Assembly: GCA_016874675.1 (NCBI GenBank)
Contig: VGTL01000017.1
Span: forward strand, 1-45,479
Length of the DNA: 45,479 nucleotides
Reading direction: 5' to 3'
DNA from: Methanobacteriota archaeon
GTDB taxonomy: Archaea; Thermoplasmatota; DTKX01; VGTL01
Below, one piece after another: positions 8,054-18,431 of the stretch; position 1 is the first letter of the stretch; each line of letters begins with the position of its first letter. Under the pieces are notes generated by a model that saw only the letters and a list, made by a program, of their open reading frames with translations, was not told the DNA's origin and did not search any database. A program made the position numbers and the translations under genes.

Positions 8054-8082
8054 TGTTAGAATGTTCTAACACCTATTTATAT
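8054..8082 (-). promoter_or_regulatory. Promoter and operator palindrome of the DUF2178-XRE operon
   Basis: The reverse-strand TATA box ATATAAATA is at 8074-8082. Immediately downstream, 8054-8071 is TGTTAGAA-TG-TTCTAACA, a perfect 8-bp palindrome with a 2-nt centre. It lies between the TATA box and the expected start of transcription near 8050, a classic position for a repressor that blocks RNA polymerase recruitment. The XRE regulator encoded by the operon is the obvious candidate ligand. Confidence 0.7.
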
Positions 8083-8105
8083 GCTTTGCCTTCCAATCGA
8101 CACAT

Positions 8106-8135
8106 CTATATGTATGTATGTTAATATATTATAAC
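8106..8135 (+). promoter_or_regulatory. Promoter and operator-like palindrome of vapBC-2
   Basis: TCTATATG at 8106-8113 lies 23-30 nt before the vapB ATG, as for a leaderless transcript. The 16 bp directly before the ATG (8120-8135, GTTA...TAAC ends) form an imperfect palindrome over the expected start site, a plausible site for antitoxin autorepression. Confidence 0.5.
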
Positions 8136-8354
8136 ATGGGCGTCAAGACCATATCGGTGAACGACGAGGTCTACCGGACCCTCGCGCAGGTGAAGAGGGC
8201 CGACGAGAGCTTCAGCGACCTCATCCGGAGGCTGCTGTCCGCGAAAGGCGCTTCGCTCAAGGACTATTTCGGCGCGCTCAAGGACAGCAAGTGCCTCGAC
8301 GGAATCGACGAGCATGTCAGGGCCGTCCGCTCCAGCGCGAAGGTGCGTGGATGA
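8136..8354 (+). CDS. VapB-type antitoxin, DUF217/UPF0330-like
   Basis: The 72-residue protein begins MGVKTISVNDEVYRTLAQVK and continues with SFSDLIRRLL, the signature of the archaeal antitoxin family DUF217, which binds DNA through an N-terminal ribbon and masks a VapC partner with its C-terminus. The start at 8136 is preferred over an in-frame ATG at 8118 that would fall inside the promoter. It overlaps the toxin gene by 4 nt (ATGA), so the two are translationally coupled. Confidence 0.82.
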   Translation: MGVKTISVNDEVYRTLAQVKRADESFSDLIRRLLSAKGASLKDYFGALKDSKCLDGIDEHVRAVRSSAKVRG

Positions 8355-8734
8355 ACCTCCTGGATACGAGCTTCGTCGTGGACCTTCTCCGCGGCGACGA
8401 GACGGTCTCGGGCTTCCTGGATTCGGAATCGGCCACGACCGCCGTCACCTATTTCGAGATGATGTCCTTCCGCAAACGGCGCAAGCTGAAGGCCGAGGGC
8501 GCGATTTTGGAAAGGTTTTTTTCCGAGGTCCCGGTGCTCCCGTTCACGCGCGCCGCGGCCGAGGAAGCCTCGGCGATCACCGCCCGGCTCATGGACATCG
8601 GCAGGCCGGTCAACGCGCTCGATGTCCTCATTGCCAGCATCGCCCTCTCGGAAAGGGCCGAGAGGCTGATCACCCGTGATCGCGACTTCCTCGAGATCGC
8701 GAAGATCTGCGATCTCTCGGTGACGATCTATTGA
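8351..8734 (+). CDS. vapC: VapC-type PIN-domain ribonuclease toxin
   Basis: The 127-residue PIN protein has Asp5 in LLDTSFVVD, Glu36 in TYFEMMS, Asp91 in NALDVLIASIAL and Asp110 in TRDRDF, the full acidic set of an active VapC. It shares little with the VapC at 2171-2584 beyond these motifs, so the two modules belong to different subfamilies. The ATG at 8351 overlaps the antitoxin stop. It is followed by hairpin element 3 and then the 23S rRNA promoter. Confidence 0.88.
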   Translation: MNLLDTSFVVDLLRGDETVSGFLDSESATTAVTYFEMMSFRKRRKLKAEGAILERFFSEVPVLPFTRAAAEEASAITARLMDIGRPVNALDVLIASIALSERAERLITRDRDFLEIAKICDLSVTIY

Positions 8735-8738
8735 AAAA

Positions 8739-8881
8739 GGCGCAGGGCGCAGGGCGCAAGGCTTGAGGCGCATGGGGGAAGGCGCAAGGGAAAAGGGGTA
8801 CGGGGCAAGCGACGACGACGATTCGTCCGTCCCTTGCCCCTCGCCCCCTGCGCATTGCGCCATGCGCCTTTGCACATTGCC
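8739..8881. repeat. Intergenic hairpin element 3 (arms of GGCGCAG/GGCGCAA units)
   Basis: The left arm (8739-8810) begins with tandem GGCGCAG 7-mers and continues with GGCGCAT and GGCGCAA units. The right arm (8831-8881) carries TGCGCAT and TGCGCC units that pair with it. Next to the centre GGGGCAAG (8802-8809) pairs exactly with CTTGCCCC (8833-8840), and the centre holds GACGA and TCGTC. The element lies between the vapC-2 stop and the rRNA promoter, with the TATA box starting 7 nt after its end. Confidence 0.8.
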
Positions 8882-8887
8882 AGATGC

Positions 8888-8899
8888 AAAATATATATA
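8888..8899 (+). promoter_or_regulatory. TATA box of the 23S rRNA gene
   Basis: An alternating A/T run, AAAATATATATA, is the only strong TATA box upstream of the 23S gene. A transcript starting near 8920 would have about 130 nt of leader before the processing stem at 9051. The gene therefore seems to have its own promoter rather than being part of a 16S-23S operon. Confidence 0.6.
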
Positions 8900-9050
8900 C
8901 TAGACTTAACATAGGTGCTTACCCCATGCGGCAACTGCCCTGGGGAACCGTGCACCCGGCGATGAAGCCGACGGTACTAGGCTCGTCGGGGAAGAGGTGG
9001 AGACGCTCGTATCGTGGGCCCCGTGCCCGCGATGTCTATGACCACCGACT

Positions 9051-9082
9051 CATACGCAAAGCTGGACGTCTGTCGAATCGGC
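9051..9082 (+). other. 23S rRNA processing stem, 5' half
   Basis: CATACGCAAAG (9051-9061) is exactly complementary to 12319-12329. CTGTCGAATCGGC (9070-9082) pairs over 13 bp, with two G-U pairs, with 12297-12309. The unpaired stretch between the two helices (8 nt on this side, 9 nt on the other) sits where archaeal pre-rRNA stems carry the bulge-helix-bulge site cut by the splicing endonuclease. I could not fit a canonical 3-4-3 bulge-helix-bulge by hand. Confidence 0.75.
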
Positions 9083-9094
9083 GCTTTGGCGATT

Positions 9095-12296
<3,202 letters not shown>

Positions 12297-12329
12297 GCCG
12301 GTTCGGCAGTCTAAAAGACTTTGCGTATG
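12297..12329 (+). other. 23S rRNA processing stem, 3' half
   Basis: 12297-12309 pairs with 9070-9082 and 12319-12329 pairs with 9051-9061, closing a long stem around the whole 23S gene. The interior loop contains CTAAAAGA-type sequence. Endonuclease cleavage here would release pre-23S rRNA. Confidence 0.75.
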
Positions 12330-12340
12330 GTCCTTTTTCC
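12330..12340 (+). terminator. Possible T-rich terminator after 23S rRNA
   Basis: A TTTTT run (12334-12338) directly follows the processing stem, the type of oligo-T signal archaeal RNA polymerase can stop on. The following stretch to 12479 holds no gene or repeat that I can support. Confidence 0.35.
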
Positions 12341-12479
12341 AAATCCGTCGGCCAGATCATATTCCCTAGCGCAAGCGCCATCCGGGACAGGCCGCCCAGT
12401 CGTGCGGTCGGAAGGAAGAAACGGGCCCAAAGGTCCCCAGGCGCATGGGAGTTGCTCCGGGCCCCAACCGCCACCGTTC

Positions 12480-12842
12480 TCAGAACCACATCGTGGCGCC
12501 CGCGTCGAGCGACAGGTCGTTCAGCGTCGCGGCGCCGACTATCTTGACGCCCTTGCGGAGCTCGACCTTGTCCCAGCCGAGCATCTGCTTGGACGCCTCG
12601 CAGACGAAGATCTCGATTCCCATCTCGAGGGTCTGGTCCATCATCTCGCCCAGCGAGGGGAACGACCCGAGCTTGACCTTCTCGGCGGTGCCGGGGGTCA
12701 GCACCCGCAATCCCTGCCCGAGGTAGTAGAGCTTCGGGTGCAGGCCCATCTTTTTGGCGGTCTGAGCCAGGACCAGCGGGGAATACTGCCTCTAGGGCTG
12801 GTCGCTCGTCTGCACATATAGCAGGAATTTCTCGTCTCTCAT
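12480..12842 (-). CDS. DsrE-like small protein gene with an in-frame TAG at codon 17
   Basis: From the ATG at 12842 the frame reads 16 residues (MRDEKFLLYVQTSDQP), a TAG at 12794-12792, then 103 residues in the same frame to a TGA. The part after the stop (RQYSPLVLAQTAKKMG, then HPKLYYLGQGLRVL, FVCEASKQMLGW and GAATLNDLSLDAGA) looks like a DsrE/peroxiredoxin-like fold, and the first strand FLLYVQTS completes that fold. GGAGGTG lies 5 nt before the ATG, so the upstream start is genuine. Either the gene is broken by a nonsense mutation or sequencing error, or TAG is read through. An internal ATG at 12749 would give only 89 residues lacking the first strand and helix. Confidence 0.65.
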
Positions 12843-13007
12843 CTTGACACCTCCAAATTTTGCCGGGTGATTACTCCGAGCGCAGCCGTATAAGACCATT
12901 TCTCAACATCCGCCGCACATCTGTCGCAAATCTCACCCGCCGGCAGGGCGGACGGTCACAGCCGCCGGTTTCGCCGCTCGCGCGGACCAGCTGGAAGCCC
13001 TGCGGGC

Positions 13008-13019
13008 AAAAATATATAT
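13008..13019 (+). promoter_or_regulatory. TATA box for the small basic protein
   Basis: AAAAATATATAT ends only 3 nt before the ATG at 13023, too close for that codon to be used, but lies 25-36 nt before the next in-frame ATG at 13044. The stretch 12843-13007 upstream of it holds only the 5' region of the reverse-strand DsrE-like gene. Confidence 0.5.
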
Positions 13020-13043
13020 GCGATGGCCGACAATCATCACGCT

Positions 13044-13253
13044 ATGGCCGGTCCGCGGAGGCGCAGGCATCGTTTTGAGAGGAAGGGGCACAGGAAGCCC
13101 CGGAAGGCCGGGAAGGCCCGCCGAACGAAGAAGCCCTCCGCGGAGAAGCCGGCGGCGCCGGAGAACGGCGAGTCGGTCCGCCACTACGGGGACGCCTGGG
13201 ACTACGAGAACTACGAGAAGGAGAGCCACAAGGCGAGCGGGCTTTTCCTGTGA
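13044..13253 (+). CDS. Small basic hypothetical protein
   Basis: The 69-residue protein has a strongly basic N-terminal half (clusters such as RRRRHR, RKGHRKPRK, RRTKK) and an acidic/aromatic C-terminal third (HYGDAWDYENYEKE). I recognise no family. The basic half suggests nucleic acid or ribosome binding; the acidic tail may shield it. The ATG at 13044 is preferred over 13023 because of the TATA box position. It has its own promoter and stands alone between the DsrE-like gene and the PhoU regulator. High lysine/arginine content in GC-rich DNA can arise by chance, so a real gene is likely but not certain. Confidence 0.6.
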   Translation: MAGPRRRRHRFERKGHRKPRKAGKARRTKKPSAEKPAAPENGESVRHYGDAWDYENYEKESHKASGLFL

Positions 13254-13358
13254 GCGGCTCGCTGGCAGGCGCTATCCGCTCTATTGTCATATATATATTG
13301 AATTTAAAATATAGAAAATCTTATTATTCGCAACAACCCATATTCCACCCGAGAAGAT

Positions 13359-14366
13359 ATGGACATCCGCAAGGTCCAGTTCACGGGCGGCTCGTCGTAC
13401 GTGCTCACATTGCCCAAGGAATGGGTCAAGGCACTGAACATCAAGAAGAACGACTCGCTGGGCCTCATAACCCAGCCCGACGGGACACTGGTCGTCACGA
13501 CGCGCACGACCGAGGCGCGGCCCCAGCGCAACAAGGAGATCAAGGTCGAGGATGTCCGGGACCAGGCACACCTCTTCCGGGTGCTCATCGGCTCCTACAT
13601 CATGGGCTACACCACGATAACCCTCCGCTCCTCCGGCCGGATGCCGGCGCAGGTGCGCGAGACCGTGATGAAGTTCGCCCAGATGACCATCGGGCCCGAG
13701 GTCATGGAGGAGAGCGCCTCCTCCATCACCATCAAGGACCTGCTCAACCCGGCCGAGATGCCCTTCGACAAGACCATCCGGAGGATGCACATCCTTGTCC
13801 GGACGATGCACGAGGACGCCTTCACCGCCATGGACAAGCGCGACAGGGCCCTGGCCGAGGACGTCCTGCGGCGGGACACGGACATAAACCGGCTCAACTG
13901 GCTGGCGGCGCGCCAGCACAGCATGATGCTCTCCGACACCACGCTGGCAAGGCGGATGGGCATCTCGCTCGAGGACGCCGCCCACTGCTTCCTCATCGCG
14001 AGGATACTCGAGCGCATCGGGGACCACGGCACCCGGATAGCGAGATCGGTGCTCCTCCTCATGGAGAAGCGGCTGGAGAAGGACCTCCAGGCCGGCCTGA
14101 AAGAGGCCAGCGCCGAGTCGCTGGAACTCCTGAACGCCAGCGTGGAGAGCTGGTTCCGCCGGGACATCCGTTCGGCCAACCGGAGCCTGGACGGCCTGCC
14201 CAGCCTGATTGCCAAGTGCGACCGTATCAACCACTCCGCCCGCCGTGTCAAGAGCGAATACTCCATACCGGTGACGGACATATCGGAGAGCATCCGCAGG
14301 ACGGGCGAGTACGCCACGGACATCGCCGAGCTCGTTGTCAACAACCTGGTGCTCGGGGAGAAGTGA
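13359..14366 (+). CDS. AbrB/PhoU-domain regulator (phosphate uptake regulator family)
   Basis: The 335-residue protein starts with a SpoVT/AbrB-like swapped-hairpin domain (MDIRKVQFTGGSSYVLTLPK through about residue 48, including PKEWVKALNIKKND). It continues as two PhoU-like three-helix repeats, with the characteristic ARILERIGDHGTRIARS in the first and TGEYATDIAELVVN near the end. This AbrB-PhoU fusion is common in archaea, where it is thought to regulate phosphate uptake by binding DNA or metal clusters. No pst transporter gene is nearby. A TTTAAAATA stretch about 50 nt upstream is a likely TATA box. It is followed by hairpin element 4. Confidence 0.88.
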   Translation: MDIRKVQFTGGSSYVLTLPKEWVKALNIKKNDSLGLITQPDGTLVVTTRTTEARPQRNKEIKVEDVRDQAHLFRVLIGSYIMGYTTITLRSSGRMPAQVRETVMKFAQMTIGPEVMEESASSITIKDLLNPAEMPFDKTIRRMHILVRTMHEDAFTAMDKRDRALAEDVLRRDTDINRLNWLAARQHSMMLSDTTLARRMGISLEDAAHCFLIARILERIGDHGTRIARSVLLLMEKRLEKDLQAGLKEASAESLELLNASVESWFRRDIRSANRSLDGLPSLIAKCDRINHSARRVKSEYSIPVTDISESIRRTGEYATDIAELVVNNLVLGEK

Positions 14367-14371
14367 GCGAC

Positions 14372-14486
14372 GAATCCGGGTGCCGGGAGCCGGGAGCCGG
14401 GAACCGGGTGACGAAGCGTTCATCCCGGTACCCGGTCCCCGATACCCGGTCGTCAACCCGGCCCCCGGCCCCCGGCCCCCGGATTC
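14372..14486. repeat. Intergenic hairpin element 4 (arms of CCGGGNN units)
   Basis: The left arm (14376-14409) is five 7-mers of the form CCGGGTG, CCGGGAG and CCGGGAA. The right arm (14422-14482) carries complementary CCCGGNN units. The outermost 9 bp are perfect: GAATCCGGG (14372-14380) and CCCGGATTC (14478-14486). The core 14404-14427, read on the reverse strand, matches the core of element 7 (23838-23861) at 21 of 24 positions. The element sits between the phoU-like gene and the next TATA box. Confidence 0.8.
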
Positions 14487-14515
14487 ACACACCCCTCGCG
14501 CCTCGAAAACCAATC

Positions 14516-14523
14516 ATTATATA
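14516..14523 (+). promoter_or_regulatory. TATA box for the metalloprotease gene
   Basis: ATTATATA is only 8-15 nt before the ATG at 14531 but 26-33 nt before an in-frame GTG at 14549, so the leaderless start is probably the GTG. Confidence 0.5.
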
Positions 14524-14548
14524 TCCCAGTATGATTGAATCAAGCCTG

Positions 14549-17500
14549 GTGAGACTAGATAGGATTAATGGGCGGGGGCGGGGGTTGGCCGCCCTCCCGG
14601 TGCTGGGCATGCTGCTCCTGGGCGCTCTCTCGGTGCTTCCGGTCGCCCCGGGGGACGAGCCGCCGCCGGGCTTCTCGTGCGCCCTGAGGGTGGCCCCGGA
14701 CGGCAGCCTCTACCCCACACCCGTGAACTTCACCTTGCCCGACCTGTCCGGGGCCGAGAGGGCCGACCAGGGAAGGGGCCTCTACTGCAACATAATAAAC
14801 CAGAGCGGCCGCGTCATCCCCGCCGAGACGCTGCGCAGCCTCGACGAGAACTTTACCCTCTACATATGGCCCAACGTGACCGCCGCCTTCGGCACCCCGC
14901 CGTACTCGAAGATAAACATCATCATCGTCAACCAGGACGGCATGGGAGGGGTGGCCGGCTACTTCAGCTCGGGGGACCCGGACGCCATCTACCTCGACTA
15001 CGACGACCTGGGGCTAGACCTGGACGTCACCGCCCACGAGTTCCAGCACCTCATCCACAACTCCAAGGACCCCGGCGAGACCATCTGGCTCAACGAGGGC
15101 TGCTCGGAGTGCGCCATCTACGTCGCCTATGGCGGCGGCAACCCCGGCCTGACCAGCCATTTCATGTCGTACGGCTTGGACACCGACAACGACTTCACCG
15201 CCTGGAACACGGTCAGCGACTATGGCGGGGCCGGCCTGTGGACCATCTACAACTACGAGCGCTACGGCGGCAACGACTTCACGAGGGCCCTCGTGGCCGA
15301 CCAGGCCAGGGGCGTCCAGTCCTACAACAACCGGCTGGCTTTCAAGGACGAGACCTTCACCGGCGCGTTCAGGAAGTGGGTGGTCGCCAACTGGCTCAAC
15401 AACGCCTCCGTGGACCAGGGCGAGTGGGGCTACCGGGGCGTCTGGAACTACGTCGGCCACACCTTCCTCTTCAAGGACTACCCGATGACCTGCTCCTCGG
15501 CGGTCCAGCAGGCCAACGGCGCCGACTACATCCGGTTCGAGCCCGCGGTGTGGAACCAGAACGGGGGGGACCTCGAGGTCAACATCACGTTCACGAGCGG
15601 GACCGGCTACTGCGCCATGGCAATGGCGGCCCGGAGCCCCGTTGCGGACCGCGTGCTCGTCCCGACCATCACGGGGAACCGGGCGACGATGCTAGTGCCC
15701 AATCTCGGGGGGGATTACGCCGTCGCCGGGCTGGCCGTCTCCGGCCTCTCCGGCCCGTGCTCCTACACCTTCGAGGCCAGCATCATCGACATCACCCCGC
15801 CCAACACCACCGCCCGGGTGACGCCCCCCGCGCCCGACGGGAAAAACGGCTGGTACCGCCGCCTCCCAACGATAAGCTTCACGGTCAACGAGAACGCCAG
15901 CATATACTACGGCTGGGACGGCGGCGCCGGCACGAGATACTCGGCCCCCTTCAAGGCCCCCGAGGGGGTCCACGAGCTCTCCTTCCACGGGGAGGACCGC
16001 TACGGGAACGTCGAGCCCCCGAAGAGCCTAACGCTCAAGGTGGACACCATCGCCCCCGAGACCGTCCACAACATCACCCCCTCGGAGCCCGACGGGCTCA
16101 ACGGCTGGTACGTCAGCCCGGCCGAGATATCGTTGATCCCGGACACGCCCGGGGCCATCCTTTCCTGCGCCTGGGACGACGACGCCCTCCACGCCTACAC
16201 CGGGCCGATGCAGCTTCGCGAGGGCGTCCACCGGCTCAACTGGCGCGCCGAGGACGAGGCGGGCAACCTCGAGCAGCTCAAGGGGGTCATAACCAGGCTG
16301 GACACCGGGTTGCCGACGGTGGACTATAACCTCTCCAGCGAGCCGGACGGCCAGAACGGCTGGTACCTCCGGGCGCCCACGATATACCTGTCGAGCGCCG
16401 ACCCCGGCAACCCGGTGATATACTACAGCTGGGACGGCGGAAACGTCACCGAGTACACCCGCGAGTTTAGGGCCCAGATGGGCCGCCACACGCTCGACTT
16501 CTACGCCCTGGACGAGGCCGGCAACCGCGGGCCGCCCTCGAGCCTGGTCGTGAAGCTGGACCCGGTCGCGCCCACCATGAGGGCCACAACCGGAATCCCC
16601 GCCCCGGACGGCAACGACGGCTGGTACCGCACCGAGACGGACCTCACCCTCTCGACGGACGAGGCCTACGGGGCCACCATCTACTACAGCTGGGACGAGG
16701 GCGCGGAGGTTCTGTACGACGCCCCGCTGCCCGTGCCCGAGGGCGAGCACTCCATCAGCTGCCGGGCCATCGACGAAGCCGGCAACCGGGGCAAGGTCCT
16801 CACCCTGGCCTTCAAGATGGACTCCCTGCCGCCCGTCACCCAGCTGGGCATCAACCCGGAGGACCTGGGCGCGGCATGGTACCACGAGCGGCCCCGGGCG
16901 ACGCTTCGGACCGAGCCGGGGGCGTCCGTCATGTTCTCGGTCGACAACACGACCTTCCACAGGTACGTCCGGCCGGTGGAGATCGGCGAGGGGGTCACCT
17001 ACCTGACCTACTTCTCCCAAGACGTCGCCGGCAACAACGAGACGCCCTCGGTCCGCCGCTTCCGGGTGGACACCGTGCCCCCGGGCGTGCTCCTCAACCT
17101 GAGCAGCACGCGGGTGCTCACCGGCGAGCAGGTCAACCTCTCCGCCGCGGCCTACGACGAGAACGGCATCACGGAGTACCTCTTCGACTTCGGCGACGGC
17201 ACCACGAGCGCCTGGACGCGCTACGGCAACCTCTCCCGGAGCTTCGGCGCGCCCGGCAACTACGGCATCCGGGTCAAGGTGCGCGACGGCTCCGGGCTGG
17301 AGGCGACCTCGGAGCCGGTGCTCCTCAACGTGAGCGCCCCGCCCAGGAAGCAGGTCTCCCCGCCGCCGACGATCGGGGACCTGATGGCCTCCATACCGCC
17401 GCTGTTCTACTACCTCGTGTTCGCGCTGGTGGTCGCGGCCGTCGCGGGCGCCGGGCTGCGCCGGGTGGCGAGGGCCCGGCGCCGCCGGAGGCTCTACCGC

Positions 17501-18061
17501 GAGGTGGAGCGGGCGGAGGCCGAGCGGGAGGCCCGGCACACGCGCGAGATAGACGAGGAGGTGTCGGCGGACTACTACGGGGGCGACCGGGCGCTCTCCT
17601 CGGGCGGGTTCCGCGGCGGGCTGCCTGCGGGCCCCGCCGGCGGTCCGGGCGCGGGGGGCGGGTTCAGAAGCGTCCCGCCCGGCGCGTTCGCGGGCGAGCC
17701 GGCCGGCCGGCCGTCGCCCTCCTTCCGGCCTCCCCCGGACGCTCCGGCGGAACGCGCCGGCATCCCGGAGGCCCCGGCGACGACGGCCGCCCCCGACGGG
17801 CCGGCGGGTCCCGACTTCGGCGACGCCAGGCTCGTCGAGCGGTCCGAGCCCGAGCTCGTCCTCGAGGCCGAGATAGGCTCGAGCAAGCCCATATGGGCCC
17901 AGTCGAGCAAGGACACGGCGCAGAGGTCATCGAGGCCGGCCCGGATGCCCGAAAGCGCCCTGGCCGGGGGGCGCCCGGCCCGCCGGCCCGCCGGCGGCAG
18001 CCCGGACCTGAACCGGGAGCTCGACGATATCTTGAAACGGCTGAATCGGGATAATACGTAA
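14549..18061 (+). CDS. Membrane-anchored surface metalloprotease with Ig-like and PKD repeats
   Basis: The protein has about 1170 residues. Numbering from the in-frame ATG at 14531, an N-terminal hydrophobic signal segment (LAALPVLGMLLLGALSVL) leads to a zinc-protease domain with HEFQHLIH at 169-176 and NEGCSE at 188-193, supplying gluzincin-type ligands (two His plus a Glu). Next come five repeats of about 86 residues, four with the DGxNGWY or DGNDGWY motif and the fifth degenerate (AAWYHERP), each with a YYSWDGG-like strand. A PKD domain (YLFDFGDGTTSAW) follows, then a single transmembrane helix near 955-977 and a basic stop-transfer. The cytosolic tail is about 190 residues, low in complexity and rich in Pro and Gly. 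It is probably an extracellular protease fixed to the cell surface. It may start at GTG 14549 or ATG 14531. Confidence 0.85.
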   Translation: MRLDRINGRGRGLAALPVLGMLLLGALSVLPVAPGDEPPPGFSCALRVAPDGSLYPTPVNFTLPDLSGAERADQGRGLYCNIINQSGRVIPAETLRSLDENFTLYIWPNVTAAFGTPPYSKINIIIVNQDGMGGVAGYFSSGDPDAIYLDYDDLGLDLDVTAHEFQHLIHNSKDPGETIWLNEGCSECAIYVAYGGGNPGLTSHFMSYGLDTDNDFTAWNTVSDYGGAGLWTIYNYERYGGNDFTRALVADQARGVQSYNNRLAFKDETFTGAFRKWVVANWLNNASVDQGEWGYRGVWNYVGHTFLFKDYPMTCSSAVQQANGADYIRFEPAVWNQNGGDLEVNITFTSGTGYCAMAMAARSPVADRVLVPTITGNRATMLVPNLGGDYAVAGLAVSGLSGPCSYTFEASIIDITPPNTTARVTPPAPDGKNGWYRRLPTISFTVNENASIYYGWDGGAGTRYSAPFKAPEGVHELSFHGEDRYGNVEPPKSLTLKVDTIAPETVHNITPSEPDGLNGWYVSPAEISLIPDTPGAILSCAWDDDALHAYTGPMQLREGVHRLNWRAEDEAGNLEQLKGVITRLDTGLPTVDYNLSSEPDGQNGWYLRAPTIYLSSADPGNPVIYYSWDGGNVTEYTREFRAQMGRHTLDFYALDEAGNRGPPSSLVVKLDPVAPTMRATTGIPAPDGNDGWYRTETDLTLSTDEAYGATIYYSWDEGAEVLYDAPLPVPEGEHSISCRAIDEAGNRGKVLTLAFKMDSLPPVTQLGINPEDLGAAWYHERPRATLRTEPGASVMFSVDNTTFHRYVRPVEIGEGVTYLTYFSQDVAGNNETPSVRRFRVDTVPPGVLLNLSSTRVLTGEQVNLSAAAYDENGITEYLFDFGDGTTSAWTRYGNLSRSFGAPGNYGIRVKVRDGSGLEATSEPVLLNVSAPPRKQVSPPPTIGDLMASIPPLFYYLVFALVVAAVAGAGLRRVARARRRRRLYREVERAEAEREARHTREIDEEVSADYYGGDRALSSGGFRGGLPAGPAGGPGAGGGFRSVPPGAFAGEPAGRPSPSFRPPPDAPAERAGIPEAPATTAAPDGPAGPDFGDARLVERSEPELVLEAEIGSSKPIWAQSSKDTAQRSSRPARMPESALAGGRPARRPAGGSPDLNRELDDILKRLNRDNT

Positions 18062-18066
18062 AAACG

Positions 18067-18393
18067 GGGCAGCAAGGCAGCAAGGCAGCAGGGCAGCAAG
18101 GGAAGGCAGCAAGGCAGCAAGGCAGCAAGGCAGCAAGGCAGCAAGGCAGCAAGGCAGCAAGGCAGCAAGGCAGCAGGGCAGCAAGGCAGCAGGGCAGCAA
18201 GGGAAGGCAGAAAGGCAGCAAGGCAGAAAGGGGAATGGTCGTTCGTCCCTTGCTGCCTTTCTGCCCTGCTGCCTTCCTGCCACCCTTGCTGCCTTTCTGC
18301 CCTGCTGCCTTCCTGCCACCCTTGCTGCCTTTCTGCCCTGCTGCCTTCCTGCCACCCTTTCTGCCTTTCTGCCCTGCCGCCCTCCTGCCTTTT
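18067..18393. repeat. Intergenic hairpin element 5 (long arms of GGCAGCAA units)
   Basis: This is the largest element. The left arm (18067 to about 18230) has about twenty tandem units, mostly the 8-mer GGCAGCAA, with some GGCAGCAG or GGCAGAAA. The right arm (18248-18393) is the complementary TTGCTGCC/TTTCTGCC/TTCCTGCC set. The short core around 18231-18247 (GGGAATGG, then TCGTTCGTCCC) resembles the other cores. It fills almost all of the space between the metalloprotease stop and the argS TATA box. Confidence 0.85.
18251..18358. repeat. Three tandem 36-bp units within element 5
   Basis: In the right arm a 36-bp unit starting TGCTGCCTTTCTGCC repeats at 18251, 18287 and 18323, virtually unchanged, followed by a partial copy. 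The left arm has no such 36-bp order, so this is a recent local duplication. Confidence 0.75.
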
Positions 18394-18399
18394 CCGCAG

Positions 18400-18407
18400 C
18401 TTTTAAG
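18400..18407 (+). promoter_or_regulatory. TATA box for argS
   Basis: CTTTTAAG lies 25-32 nt before the ATG at 18432, matching a leaderless start and arguing against the TTG at 18411. Confidence 0.5.
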
Positions 18408-18431
18408 TCGTTGAAAGTCAGTCGCCGCCCG

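Noticed and set aside
12480-12842. Firm pyrrolysine assignment for the in-frame TAG
   Set aside because: TAG ends about nine of 33 genes in this window, and no pyl genes or methylamine methyltransferases are seen, so recoding cannot be claimed.
13250-14530. Upstream extension of the metalloprotease frame through the PhoU gene
   Set aside because: The extension is out of frame with and overlaps the well-supported AbrB-PhoU gene and hairpin element 4; the signal peptide and TATA box place the start near 14531-14549.
18067-18393. Possible CRISPR array
   Set aside because: The repeats are contiguous 7-8-nt units without unique spacers, arranged as two complementary arms, and no cas genes are present.
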